Shown here piece after piece: positions 10,774 to 22,042 of a stretch of 64,000 nt of DNA; the first letter of the stretch is position 1, and every line of letters starts with the position of its first letter. Under the pieces are notes generated by a model. It saw only the letters and a program-made list of their open reading frames with translations, was not told the origin of the DNA and ran no database searches. The DNA comes from Gymnopus androsaceus JB14 (taxonomy: Eukaryota; Basidiomycota; Agaricomycetes; Agaricales; Omphalotaceae): NCBI GenBank assembly GCA_009733575.1, contig ML769587.1:41502-105501 (forward strand). Reading direction: 5' to 3'. The position numbers were made by a program, and so were the translations under genes.

Positions 10774-11535
10774 TTAGTGCTTCTTCAAACTGACATGGCT
10801 GAGGCCAAGGTCACTGACTCCTTTCAATTCATTGATGATGCTCAAGAAGGGATCATTCTTGACAGTCTCCTAATGTTGCTATGAGAAGTATGATCAATAA
10901 TAGCAAAAGCAAGATTCCAAGCCGGACATACCGCAGCCGAAACCCAACCGACAGAGACAAGAAGACCAGATCCATCAAGACTCTCGCCAACAGCAGCAGG
11001 TCGGTGCGCTACACCCTTCGAAACACCGTGCGCCTTCAACGTAGCCTCTTTGACAACGTCCTTTGACACGCCAGCGTTAGGAGTAACAATGACGAATTCG
11101 GTATTTTTGGATTCGAATGCGGGGACAGCATCGCCTTGAACTGGGAGGAACTGGTATCGCTTGAACTCTGCACCTTGCAAACTTGCTTTCAAAGATTCGG
11201 CAAGGTAGACAAGTTTCTCTGAAGCAGTTTCTCGGAACGCCTTGAGCTTACTCCCAAACTGGCCAGCGCCACATAAAACTCAATTAGCATCCAAATTCGT
11301 ACGACGATCGAAAATGATCTAGCTGAAGTATCCTTGCTTCGCGCCTTTCTCTTCATTTTGCAGGCCATGACACGCGCTAGATTTTGAAGGTGAGTTTGAA
11401 CGATCACCCCTAGTACCTGATGAAGCCATCCCCGGCCGAGATTTCGTCAAATGCAGTCTTGTACCAGTGCCACTCTCGTGCTTTGAGGAAAGCCTCCGAA
11501 GGAGGAAAGATAGTGTAGGAAACAACTGGTGCCAT
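10774..11535 (-). CDS. ABM/EthD-like protein, copy C (donor site possibly lost)
   Basis: The start MAPVVSYTIFPPSEAFLKA is at 11535. The second exon reads SSACHGLQNEEKGAKQGYFS and the third FGSKLKAFRETASEKLVYL through FESKNTEFVIVTPNAGVS to VGWVSAA. The last exon, using the acceptor attag, reads ETVKNDPFLSIINELKG and ends LKKH-TAA at 10774. The intron after GYFS lacks a GT donor (ttcagctag, where the other copies have a gt), so splicing there may fail. Using the upstream acceptor of the last intron would add a stop codon; the downstream one avoids it. The gene belongs to the same family as A, B and D but is clearly diverged from A. Confidence 0.5.
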
Positions 11536-11911
11536 TCCAATGAGATGATGTGGGTAAACAAGTGAGGTAGCAGAAAATTCAAGGTACAGTATTAGTAACA
11601 GACTTATTAGTAAATTGATTTTTTAGAAATCTCGCGATCCTCATGACCCAGAGGATTCAGGACCAAATGATAATTCTTGGTTCAACGTATAATCGGACTT
11701 TCGTACTTCTTATCGACCTCTAGTTTCCAAAACTCAAGGCCACGCGGGCACATCAGTGTCACCGATTCAGAAATCGCTCACTCTTATTTTTTTTCGGTTC
11801 GTACAACTTGAAACCCAATTGAAAAATTGAAATTTTGGATATTTATAGCATTTATAAAATTCAGATTACACTGTTTTGAAAGTCGATACTCTATTCAGGA
11901 GAAGTTTAAGC

Positions 11912-12740
11912 TTAATTGTGCTCATCAAGAACGGCATGAGTGACTTCGAGATTAGCCACAGCCTTGAATGCGACGATGGGAGACACGAAAAGGTTCCTTT
12001 GGAACGGTGGCACGGCTCTCCTACAGAAGATTCGAGATATTAGAAATGGGAGAAGATACGGAAGGTTGCAACTAACCGCATACGAAGGCCAGCCAACAAT
12101 AATAAGGTATACTCCGTGCCCCTCAACACTCTCTCCAAGAGCGGCTACGTGTCCGTTTGCATTGAAAACGTCGTCAAGTTTTTCCGCGGCCTCCTTGATC
12201 GCGCTGTCCGATACTCCCTCTTTGGGGGTTATATACACGAACTCTGTAACATTAGCCTCCATTCCTGCAACGGGACTCGCTCCAACCACATGAGAAAACT
12301 GTAAATACATTGAGAAAACTATCAGACGACGCAAGTCACTGAATCTACACACCTGGTGGCGGACAAGATCGCCAGCCACGACTTTCTTGAGAACGGCCAT
12401 GCACTGAGGTGAATAGCTCGGTTGACATGTAGTTCTTGTAATGCTCGCTAGAATCCCATACTGTAAAATGGTATGTTCATCATTGCTCGTTGAAGGAAAA
12501 CACTGAACAGAACGACATACTGGTGACGAGGTATCCCCTTTTAGAGCCCTCCTCAGGAACCTGCACACCCCAGTAGGAGCTTGGAGAAATGTCAGATAAA
12601 TTTGACTTCTGGCGCATGAATCTTCACCTAACGTGTCCCTCTGCAGTCTTGAGCATTTCAAGACCGTCGGTGACTATGTGATGGTCTTTGACGAAGGCAT
12701 CAGTAGCAGTGAAGGTGGTATATTGGATAACTGCGTCCAT
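11912..12740 (-). CDS. ABM/EthD-like protein, copy D
   Basis: The start MDAVIQYTTFTATDAFVKD is at 12740. Exons continue SSYWGVQVPEEGSKRGYLV, WDSSEHYKNYMSTELFTS, MAVLKKVVAGDLVRHQ, FSHVVGASPVAGMEANV..EFVYITPKEGVSDSA..VGWPSYA, and a last exon ending HAVLDEHN-TAA at 11912. The two-fold repeat of the family is visible (IQYTTFTA/WDSSEHY and TEFVYITPKEGVS/VGWPSYA). One extra base lies near 12405, between ELFTS and MAVLKK, which otherwise read in neighbouring frames. Intron positions match those of copy A, supporting common descent. No function beyond the fold can be claimed. Confidence 0.55.
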
Positions 12741-12989
12741 TATGTAGGTCGAGATTGAAATTGAGAGATTGAGCTTGAGTATTCGAGTATTCGGGTTTGA
12801 CTTATTTTTATAGTAGTCCTAGGTTAGCGCCTAGCTGTCGTCTGCTCTTTCAAACTAAGCTTGAACTAAACTGAAAAACACATTCCATCATCACCACCGA
12901 ACACCCGGTCGGATTGGATACACTGAATTGAATGTTATGCTTTGGACAACCTTTGCGCTTGAAACTGACGAGTAGTACTGCCTTTCAGT

Positions 12990-13498
12990 AGTATCGCTGC
13001 TAGGTGAGGATTAGCTGTCTGTCACAACGTATCAGCTGGCATAGATACAATACCTCCACTGAATCCCATCCGAGAACAACCGCGAAGCACTTCCGCTGCT
13101 GCCAACGCAGGGGGCAACGACTGTCCCGTGATACTCGTTTCTCCCGAACCCATTCGAAGGACATCGTTCCATTCCTGGATTTCGGCCGAGGTTTTGTTCT
13201 CTTTCTAGCAATCTCGTTGGACACCAGGACCTTAGACATTAAGAGTTGAGAAGGTGGATATCGGGAAGTCAAACATGCCCATGTTTGATGTGGACCTGGT
13301 AAGCACTAGCACGTCCAGCCGCCTGAACATTGCATATGGTTTTGATATACGAATGGATGGTAACTCACTAGCGATGGAATCCCTCGTTGGATTGGTCGAA
13401 CTAGATGTCAAGGTTGAAAAGGGAAGAGACCATCAATCCTGGGAGGTGTATCATCGACCGCCCGCGCAAACTGAGGTGATAATCTCGTGAATTGCCAT
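12990..13498 (-). pseudogene. Probable fifth, diverged ABM/EthD-like copy (E)
   Basis: Downstream on the minus strand, the frame SAEIQEWNDVLRMGSGETSI / TGQSLPPALAAAE is followed, one base out of register, by CFAVVLGWDSVE and a GT donor. That tail mirrors FGWDSTA and VGWVSAA followed by an intron at the same place in the other copies. A possible start (MAIHEIITSVCAGG) lies at 13498. Exon joins upstream are unclear. It is either a decayed member of the cluster or a real gene with an indel; membership rests mainly on the GWDSV-intron landmark and position. Confidence 0.35.
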
Positions 13499-13701
13499 AA
13501 GTAACTGTTGGTTAGATGATGTCGTTCGCTGGCTCGACGCAAACATGGTGTTGAGTGGCGGATAAGAGATAGAGAGGAGGATTACAGAGATACAGAAGAT
13601 TTGCATCGAGGAATGGAAATTTTGAAAAACTCATTAGTACACAGACTTATTCTAACATCATCTATTATGCAGTGCAGTTGTCCATGAACGATGATTGTCA
13701 T

Positions 13702-15275
13702 CTACTCTTTGTGAATTTCCAGACCAGGTGGTGCTCCAAGAGCTGTGGAAGCATGGTTATAAATGTGTAGTGAAAGAATTCCTAAGGGTACGCACCATCC
13801 TTGATCGCTCCATACATCAAAAACTGGGGGGGGGGGAAACACAAGGCGATTCAAATCAGTATCGACAAGACTATTCTCAACCGAATCATACCTGAGAAGA
13901 CACTAATCCAGCGGTCATGATCATCCTTGGTCCTAAACCAGCAAACAGTCCCTTTGGATAGTAAAGTTCAATGAGCTTTCGTTCTCAAAGATTATAGTTT
14001 TGAAATTACCTTGAATCCTGCTTCTCTTGCGAGGGTAGTAAGACGATATACCATTGATCCCGTTGGCCCATGGCCTTTATTTATTTGACTGAGTAATGTA
14101 TCAGCAGGATGGCTCAATATCGCAGCAGCGAAACCAGCAATTATCCCGCTTCCCAATGATATTCCAAACTTTGAGACATCAGACAATGATTTTTTGGTTT
14201 CCTCCGACATGTTGCGAAAAACCACTTCATGCGCCCACTCGTTAACCTTTGTTCCAAATCCTGTAAGTCGAGAGAGCAGAGGATAGGTGTATATCACTCA
14301 CGGTGAACTAAGTGTCATGTGTAAGTCAAGAGAAAGCTGTGGATAGATGCATGTCACTCACTTGACCAATTGCATAGGGTATTTGCTTGCAAAGAATCGG
14401 TAAGAAGCCTGCATAGAGTTGTGCCACCCCTCCCTCCCTTGCTAGTCGCGTAAATCCCGATACGAGACCCGTTGCGTATCCACGCTCGGATACCAATCTA
14501 ATTCGTGTAGCCTCGAGAGGTGTAAGAAGAATATCGGCGAAGAATCTGGAGCATGGGGATTGGATGACAGAATGACAAAAAAAGGATAAACAAACTTACT
14601 CTGCGACAGTTGCACTACCAAGATATATAGCAGTTCTGTATTTGACCGCGGTCTCTTGATCTCCTGCGATCGTTACAAAGTATTTCTTCCAATATTCATA
14701 ACCTAATATGCAAGGTATCGGCGCTGTGAAAGGAATCGGACGCGAGAGTGGCGGTACCTGCAAACTTTGCACCTCCTTGGGCAAGATATCCAACCGCAGT
14801 GGGACCAAACTAGCAATTCGACCGTCATTTCTAATTCTTGAATCAAGGGCAAGATAACCACAACGACCTACCCCTGTTAGCAAGGCTGAAGGGCCTTCGT
14901 TGGCTATGAAGATATCGCGTTCCAGAAACGAATCTACACAATAGATCGTCAAGTCGAATCATGTCCTTGGGGTAGTTCAACGCACCCAAAAGGTTTGTAT
15001 TTTGGGTCTATCTGAATCCGAGTCTTGACGACATCAATGGCTGAACAGACAGGTCAGTTCAGAGCCTTCCTTTGACCAAAAAAAACAATAATGCGCACGA
15101 GTCATTCCGCCGTGACTGATAGTACAACATAGAGCACCTTAGCAATGAGACGTTAGAAACGAGAAGTTAGAACCACGGCTTATTTAAATTGCTCACCAGC
15201 GAGGAAGAATGAGCTATAGTCTGTTGCTGAAAACTGAGGGATGGTAAAAGGACGAGTTTTGACTGAGTCTGACAT
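13702..15275 (-). CDS. MIR1: Mitochondrial phosphate carrier
   Basis: Imports phosphate into the mitochondrial matrix across the inner membrane. The start MSDSVKTRPFTIPQFSATD is at 15275. The first carrier repeat contains the signature PIDVVKTRIQIDPKYKPFG. Later exons read IIANEGPSALLTG-like (IFIANEGPSALLTG), FGPTAVGYLAQGGAKFAG, YEYWKKYFVTIAGDQETA, a second signature LTPLEATRIRLVSERG, VNEWAHEVVFRNMSEETKK, and the third repeat with LSHPADTLLSQINKG. The C-terminus is ALGAPPGLEIHKE, as in Mir1/PiC proteins, ending at TAG 13702-13704. A six-base microexon (TTCACC, 14302-14307) supplies FT between AIGQ and VNEW. The join near 14940 before SFLERD does not close in frame by eye. An intron has an 11-base G run at about 13827. 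Confidence 0.85.
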
Positions 15276-15802
15276 GGAAGATAAGAGATAGTGTTGGTTG
15301 AGGTTGAGGTTGAGTTCGGTTATATATATACTTGTTAGACCTTGACGTAGTTTGAGCGCGAGCAAGGTCGGGCGCTAAGACGTCATCGATGATCGGCCAA
15401 AGCGATCCCGTTCCCTTCGCGCCACTGGCCAGTTATTGGTGTCTCTGTCGATTAACAATGCACATACACATACATAGTACCTTGAAAGCTTCTCAACCTT
15501 CCTCCGAGTCAACCACGCCCTCGCACCATTTCTCAAACATCACTTACAAGTGCTTACATACTGTATAGATGACTTCTCGCGATTACCGTGATTGGCCGGA
15601 TATGATGCTGTTGATTCTGATTCTTGAAAACACACCGGCATAAACACTCTTCTGTTACTCATGCGTTCTCAACGGTCATCCGAGCTTGACTCGCGCGAAG
15701 CCTTTATCAGGCATTTCCATTTTAGTAATTCATCTGCGTACAGTCCCTTCCAAACTTGTCCAAACTTCTACAGTATCTAAGTATTCGACAGGAAAACTCA
15801 GC
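15276..15802. other. Intergenic region
   Basis: Promoter of the phosphate carrier and 3' flank of the GT2 gene. A TATA-like run (tatatatata, about 15320) lies 45 bp upstream of the carrier start on the minus strand, beside a gaggttgaggttgag repeat. No coding signal. Confidence 0.55.
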
Positions 15803-18800
15803 TCAATAAGAGAAAACCATCAACCAGGGATTCAATACCACCTGCAAAAAACATGTCAATTTAAACATCAGACTCTTCAATGTTTAATTACCGGAAATAG
15901 CAAGTGGCAAGCCGCGCCGACCCTTGAAATGTCAAAGAATTAGATAGAGGTAAACAGCGAGTTAAGCTTGCAAAAACTTACACAACAGGTAAAATCACTC
16001 CCCAAGCAGAGCCAACTACTCTCCAACCTATTGGAATAAGTGATGTGCTGCACACGATGACCCCTGCCAAGGTAACAAAGGACACTAGCAAAGAGAACCA
16101 GAATCTGAGAATGATAATGAGCTTAAGAATGAACTTTTCCAGAGGATTGTCTGGTAAACCTTCTATAAATCTTGGGTATTTCTTTGAAAAAGTTCGAGCG
16201 CCGCACTTCCTTTACAGTTGCCGACCAAGAAATGTTGTAGGAAAACATGTGCGCTAAAATTGACTGCGACAGAGGAATAGATAATCCGCTGAAGAATATG
16301 AAGCTAAAGAAGGGAATAAGACATTGTATGCGCGTTAGTACGGTAACACTCACAGCATAGGTATCCAAATGAAGTTTCGAAAAAAGCTGATAAACTGTAC
16401 AAGAGTCAGTTTATTGTGGTGGATTCGTCAAGTCCTTACCAAATGCTTCGCTCCTACACGATACTCAAACAACGAATAACCCACACTACCCGACCCGAAG
16501 AATACGACCATACAGGCCAACCAGATTTCAAAGTTGTGCATGTAGAACCCATCCACATGGAACTGAAATCCAAGCAAGGCAAAGTTAAGGATTGCTATGG
16601 TAAGGGAGGCAGCAATGCCATCTGTTCCAATAATTATAGCGGTTAACAAGAAGCCTAGGACGGACACCATAACGGACAGAAAGACGTACAATAGGATGAC
16701 AAGTCTACACCCCAGCCAAGTCAGTCAGTAGGAGAACGTTTATATGGAGAGGACGTACAGGCTAGAACAGAGAACTTGTAATGCATTGGAGCTCTTGACC
16801 ACAGGAACCGGAAGAACAGTGGCGCGATTGGACCGCGACGAAACCACTGTATGAAGGGATTAAAAAGGATCCTGAAGCTTGACTGTCAGTATCCGTTGAG
16901 CTTGAGTCGACAGCCACCCACTCGCTACATCCATAAGCATATTTCTGCCATCGGTTCAGCTCATCATCAACGGTGAGGGAGACACCTTCTTTGAACTCTC
17001 CGTTAGAGTATGTAGCCCATCTATTGTCAGCATTTTCAATGTTTGCCAACTCCGACATGAAAAACATTTGCCGTACCTGAGAATGTACCCATTCATGAGA
17101 AGCCTCAACGCCATATCAAAATCTTCGGAAACGTTAGACTCTGACCAGAACTTCTCATTTTTGCCCTCGGAATCAATAAAGGCGACGTCCTGTATGGCAC
17201 TCCATCGTAGGAACCTAGAGAATGTCAAATTTACTAGTCGCCATTCGAACGGAAGAGCACGCACGCGTTATGGCCCATGAACGGAGGAACCTCGCCATTC
17301 GCACACGCTATAAGACTAGATTAGTATTTATCACAACAAACGATTGGCTTTACCTAGAGAGATCGTTCGCGTAATCCGGTGAGTGAGATATGCTAAGCCG
17401 TTCTCTAGATAATGATGCGCTACCTTGAGGATTGCAGATTCGTGTTGAATGATGGCTACGGCGGGTGAAGCCCTCATTTCACGGGCGGCATCCCTCAAAC
17501 AGTCAACTGGTACAATCGTGTCACTGTCGACAAGAAGTATGATCTCCCCCAGCCTCGAAGCCTTCCCATTCGCGGCCCAAGGCAAGAATTTGCGGTTGCT
17601 TTCCTCATAAACCTCTTCGATTGCCATATTCAATGCCCTTTCTTCCAGTTCATCGGAAGGGTTTGAATCTGATTTGAAAACAGAAGGAGCCCGCGATCCA
17701 CCAGTGAGCGATTCATCGAAATTTTGGTAGTGCAAACCGTGGCGACCAAATCCAAGGGAATGGCCTTTGTTCATGGAGAAATCCGCAGTGCTCTCTGGCC
17801 GCCCTTCGGCCTTTGGCTCAGCCATAAGTCTCTCCAAGTGTCGTTCCAGTTTGCGTGACAATGACAAAGCTGAGAGAACAGAATTCAAGTCAAGATTGTT
17901 TCGGATCAGTATAGAGACTGACTAACCATAGTTCATGTTAGAAGCTTTCTTGAAACGTCCAGCGCGTTTGAAACCATCGGGATTGTTGCTGTGAGCAGGC
18001 CTTGCAACCCAACCAATATTCTGTTCTGCGTAATAGGCTATCCGCTCATTCCGCTCGGAAGGAGGGAGAGTCCGTAATCCATCGTCGTTGATGAAAATCG
18101 ATGAACTCCCACCCTGTCGCGCGTACGTCTGCATCGCCCGCTTGATCGACTGGACTGAAGGAATTCTGAGGAGATACTACGTCAGTATCACCCTGGATTG
18201 GCTAGCGATGATCAGAATTTACAATACACTTTCCAGGTTCTCCCGGTACACCGGCATTTGTATGGTAATGTGAGGTAGGTTGTTATCGACGAGCTTGTTG
18301 GCACGAGGTTTCACGGCGGAGAAATACTTTGAGTTGGAGTGGAAGTGCGCCACAGGTCCAATTCTTTGATACAAATGAAATCTCAGAGGTTTGTAGCATG
18401 CTAATAGGAAAACGTACGCCATTGTTATGTTTTGAATGATTTGAAGGGTGAAGAACTAAGATATTTATAAGAATCGTTGGAGGGCCAAAGAGAACGAAAA
18501 AAAACTGACGAGAGAAACGCAATATAAAAAGGGAAGTGTCGCAAAGAGAGCAAAACGGGTGAAGCTACCGTCCAACATCCACTCTTGCAAAATTCTACCT
18601 GAAATCCAAATGATTAGGGAGAATATAAATCTGAGCAATATCACTTACTGATACCCGCACCCATGAACACTATCACAACAGTTGGCCATTAATGATGAGG
18701 TCAGGCTTCAGTAGACAATTACATACCGCAAGCCAGACCAGCACCCAGTCCGGTGTAGATGGGAGCCAAAATCTGAACGGGCCTGTCTTCCTCTTGATCG

Positions 18801-19750
18801 TGCAAAATGTCAATGTCAACTTCATTTTGACTTCCTGAATGAGAGAGAATACTAGTCTTCGCCTCAGTATTTCCCTCGTAGCGGTCGTCATGCTGGGGTG
18901 TAATCAACTCTGCTCTAGAAAGAGTGCTAGAAGGAGGACGGGAAGGACTATCTCGTCCGAGTGTGGACGCTCCCGTAGGCGTACCGAGTCGGGGATGCCA
19001 TAAGAGTTTTATTAATCGTTGTTCTAGGTCTTGGTAGACTGGAACGATATTGTGAAGGGAATCCGACCAGATTACGAGAACGCGTTCGTCTCTCTGCGTA
19101 TTGAAGGGTTATCCGGGCCTGAGTGTGGAGCAAGGGGAATTTTCACTTACAATAAATGCAGCACATTGCTCCTTTTCGGCATGAGGAAGCATAGACATCG
19201 TTTCCAATACCTGTATACGGGTGTCCGAGTCGACGAAAACGCAGTTATCATCCTGAGAACTGGAGGAAAAGCGCACAAACGTGAATAGGAGTGGGTTTTG
19301 TATACAGAGAAGAATGAGATAGATCAGCACGTAATAGGGACGAAGTAGAGGAGATGAGAAAGGGGTGTTTAGGTGAAGGGCTCCACATACATCTCAGCGA
19401 GTGCGGCGTGCACTGCGGCATTTCTCGCTTTCACAGCGACTACAGGATTTAGCTGAGTGACAGCAATCTGAGAAATGGAACCGTCAATAGGGGAGCAACT
19501 GGCTAGTACGAAGTACTCTCACCTCGAATGGCTCCAATGCGATGTTTTCATACGGGAATACTCTGAATTCGACAGGATTCGAATCATTTACTCTGACCGC
19601 GACACCAGAGGTAATCTCTTCATCGGGCTTGAACCAAGCGTCGCCTTGAGTTTGCTTGAACAGGTAGTGTAACAAAGCGTCTTAGGAAGATAATCAGTTT
19701 ACTACAGCAGTAAGCTATAAGAGTAGCGCACCGAACCGGTCGTAGTCCAT
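15803..19750 (-). CDS. ZtGT2-type family 2 glycosyltransferase
   Basis: A membrane glycosyltransferase with at least 15 exons. It starts MDYDRF at 19750 and ends VVLNPWLMVFSY-TGA at 15803-15805. An N-terminal cytosolic part (CVFVDSDTRIQVLETMSML, ERVLVIWSDSLHNIVPVYQ) is followed by helices. The GT2 catalytic domain has NLPHITIQMPVYRENLE, YYAEQNIGWVARPAH, FKKASNMNYA, the DxD-like ILLVDSDTIVP, GHNAFLRWSAIQDVAF and SESNVSEDFDMALRLLMNG. C-terminal transmembrane segments follow (SVMVSVLGFLLTAIIIGTD, FWFSLLVSFVTLAGVIV). The order matches fungal type 2 transferases such as ZtGT2, which is needed for hyphal growth on surfaces; product unknown. One splice near 18240 is ambiguous by one base. Otherwise the frame is intact over nearly 4 kb, unlike many neighbours. 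Confidence 0.85.
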
Positions 19751-20235
19751 GGGGGAGAGGAAGAAAGGTTCAGGGTGAATCATCCATCCTCGTTTCTTTT
19801 ATCTGCTCTGATGTCTTGTTATCATTTCGATTTGCGCCCTAGAGCCGAAAATTAATGACGATACGAAGCTTCGAACTGCCGTTATTATTTTGCTTCCCGG
19901 TGTATATCCATTTTGACTGTGGCGCGCGAGACAGAGAGGACCCCTGAACTTCACCTATCATTCGGAACTTCTATCAGTGCTCTTTGAATGATACATAGGA
20001 CGATAAGTTTCACCAGAAGGAACGAAGAACAGCAAGGTTTACTCCACGTGGCTCAATGCTCATATGTTCTGCTTTGACATGCCAAATCAGTCCCAAGCGG
20101 CAAGATGGTCAATGTAATAGAAACCTACCGGACGTACGATATATACATAAACAGGGTTGTAATAACTAAAGCACAAATCGAACTACATACTCAGATAACA
20201 TTGGTACAAGATATTAGTTTTATATTGTCGGGACT
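19751..20235. other. Intergenic region
   Basis: Lies between the GT2 start and the CDC37 stop. No coding signal; contains likely promoter sequence for GT2 (minus strand) and the CDC37 3' end. Confidence 0.5.
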
Positions 20236-21899
20236 TCAATCCTCCTCCAAGTTGCCCGTCTCGTCCCTGATGCCACCTTCCGCAAAGTTCAAAATACCGG
20301 CCATATCCAAATTCTGGACGACACCCTCTGCTTCTTCTACCTCCATATCAGCCAATACTTGATTGACACTGTCCAGACTGCCCGACTCCAACGCTTTACG
20401 AAGGTTTTCCGGGAAAGAGCTGAACACTTCCCACCGAAATTGTAGGGCTTTCCTAACCTCCTCAATGTCCATGCCTTCTGTTCCAGGACCTTCAAGAACG
20501 ATGTTCTCGGGAGGTGGGCCACTGGGAACATTGAAGCTAATCGTTTGATCCGGAGATTCAGGAACTAGTTGGATTTGTTCTTTGCCTCCGGCCAGCGCTT
20601 CCTCTTCCTTCGACTTTTCAACTCGCCCGCAGAGATGAGCGTACGTTTTCTCGACATCATCGATGAATACCCTCTCTGCGCGTTTGTCACCCGAAATCAT
20701 TCTGAAAGGCAAGTTAATAGTAAGGCCTGGGAGACGATAGTAGATCGTACTTTTGGAAGAACACCCGAACACCATCTCCACCAAGCTTTTCACAATACTG
20801 AAGAAGTAGACTTTGATGAACGCATTGTTTCGCCAGCTTCTTTTTGCCTTCGCCTTCAGCTTTGAATGCGGCGACGAGCAAAGCATCCGAAGCACCGGGA
20901 ACAATAACATCGCGATGGCGCTGGATGAACTCGAATGATTTCTCGAATGCTTGGTAGGGAATTTTCGAGAACTCGGCCAATGTGGGTGTCAACTCTGGAA
21001 GCGCAGCATCATCTTCTTCGGTAGATGAGGGAAGGGTGGAGCCCGAGGCTGCAGGGTTGAGCGTTTCAAACTCAGTCGTAGTGGTCGTCTTGGTTTTCGG
21101 CGTATCGATCTTTTTGATTGGCACAGGAGAGGGATCGGGCTTAGGAGGAACATACTGAAAAAGAGTATGAGAACCATGTTTGAGCCCTAGTTTCGGTCGA
21201 GACATACCTTGTTCGAGAATCCATCATGCAAATCATCGCTCGTAATGTGTTTCTTCTGCTCTTGTTCTTCATTCACCAACTCTGCTTCATCTTTCTTTAT
21301 CGTCTCCCCAAGATGATCTACGTGAAACTTCATTCCATCTATAAGCGCCTTCGATAGCTTATCTTCCTTCTCGCTCTCTAGCACCGACGCATCCTTGATC
21401 TTATCTTTAGCCTGCGCGCTGACCTGTGTCAAAAGTTCCAACAGCATTCCATCATACGTTTGCTCGATCTTTTGGGAATCGTTTCCAGGAGGGCAATCTG
21501 GAGAGGGATTTTTCTGGAGCTGCTCGTACAAAGTGTTGAAATAGACGGAAGGGCTAGAGTCTGAAGGGGCAGAAAGACGGGCATAGATATCCTGGATACG
21601 CGGAAAGAGTACTTTATTGCAGGCGATTTGTGCTTGCAAATGCGCGATCTTTTGCTTTCGAACCTCTCTCTTTTCGTGTATGTCGCGTTGCTTCCAGCTA
21701 TAAACAAAGTTAGATAGATGATACTAGAAAAACAACGGGAAACGTACCGAATTAAAGACTTTTTGTCTACATTGGGGTGGCCCTCAATATCGGAATCATC
21801 TGAAAGCTAGCAGAGATCGTCCGACTCAGCATTCATTGAGATAAAAGTAATATTCCGCTTTACCTCGAGCTGGTCCCACTTGGAATAGTTGAGTGGCAT
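20236..21899 (-). CDS. CDC37: Hsp90 co-chaperone Cdc37
   Basis: Recruits protein kinase clients to Hsp90. It starts MPLNYSKWDQLELSDDSDI at 21899, the typical Cdc37 N-terminus with a Tyr, W and the conserved acidic/Ser site (SDDSD). HPNVDKKSLIRWKQRDIHE follows, then the kinase-binding coiled region, the Hsp90-binding middle domain (KIPYQAFEKSFEFIQRHRD, FKAEGEGKKKLAKQCVHQS) and the C-terminal domain (QFRWEVFSSFPENLRKALE), ending at 20236. Introns are short and the frame is clean throughout. Length (about 490 residues) fits fungal Cdc37. The decayed Hsp90 copy at 46-47 kb is unlinked in function. Confidence 0.92.
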
Positions 21900-22042
21900 T
21901 TTCAGGTTGCAGTTGGTCAGAATCAGGAGCGCTAAGAAGCTGTGACCATTGGTCCATGACTTGTGACGACGAATCTAGAACTTTCTTCCATTTTCCATCT
22001 TCAGTTAAGTACACTTATTATTTTGGCTACTAAAATATATTA

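Noticed and set aside
10881..11066. Plus-strand open frame inside copy C
   Set aside because: It is the antisense of the conserved second half of the alpha/beta-barrel gene.
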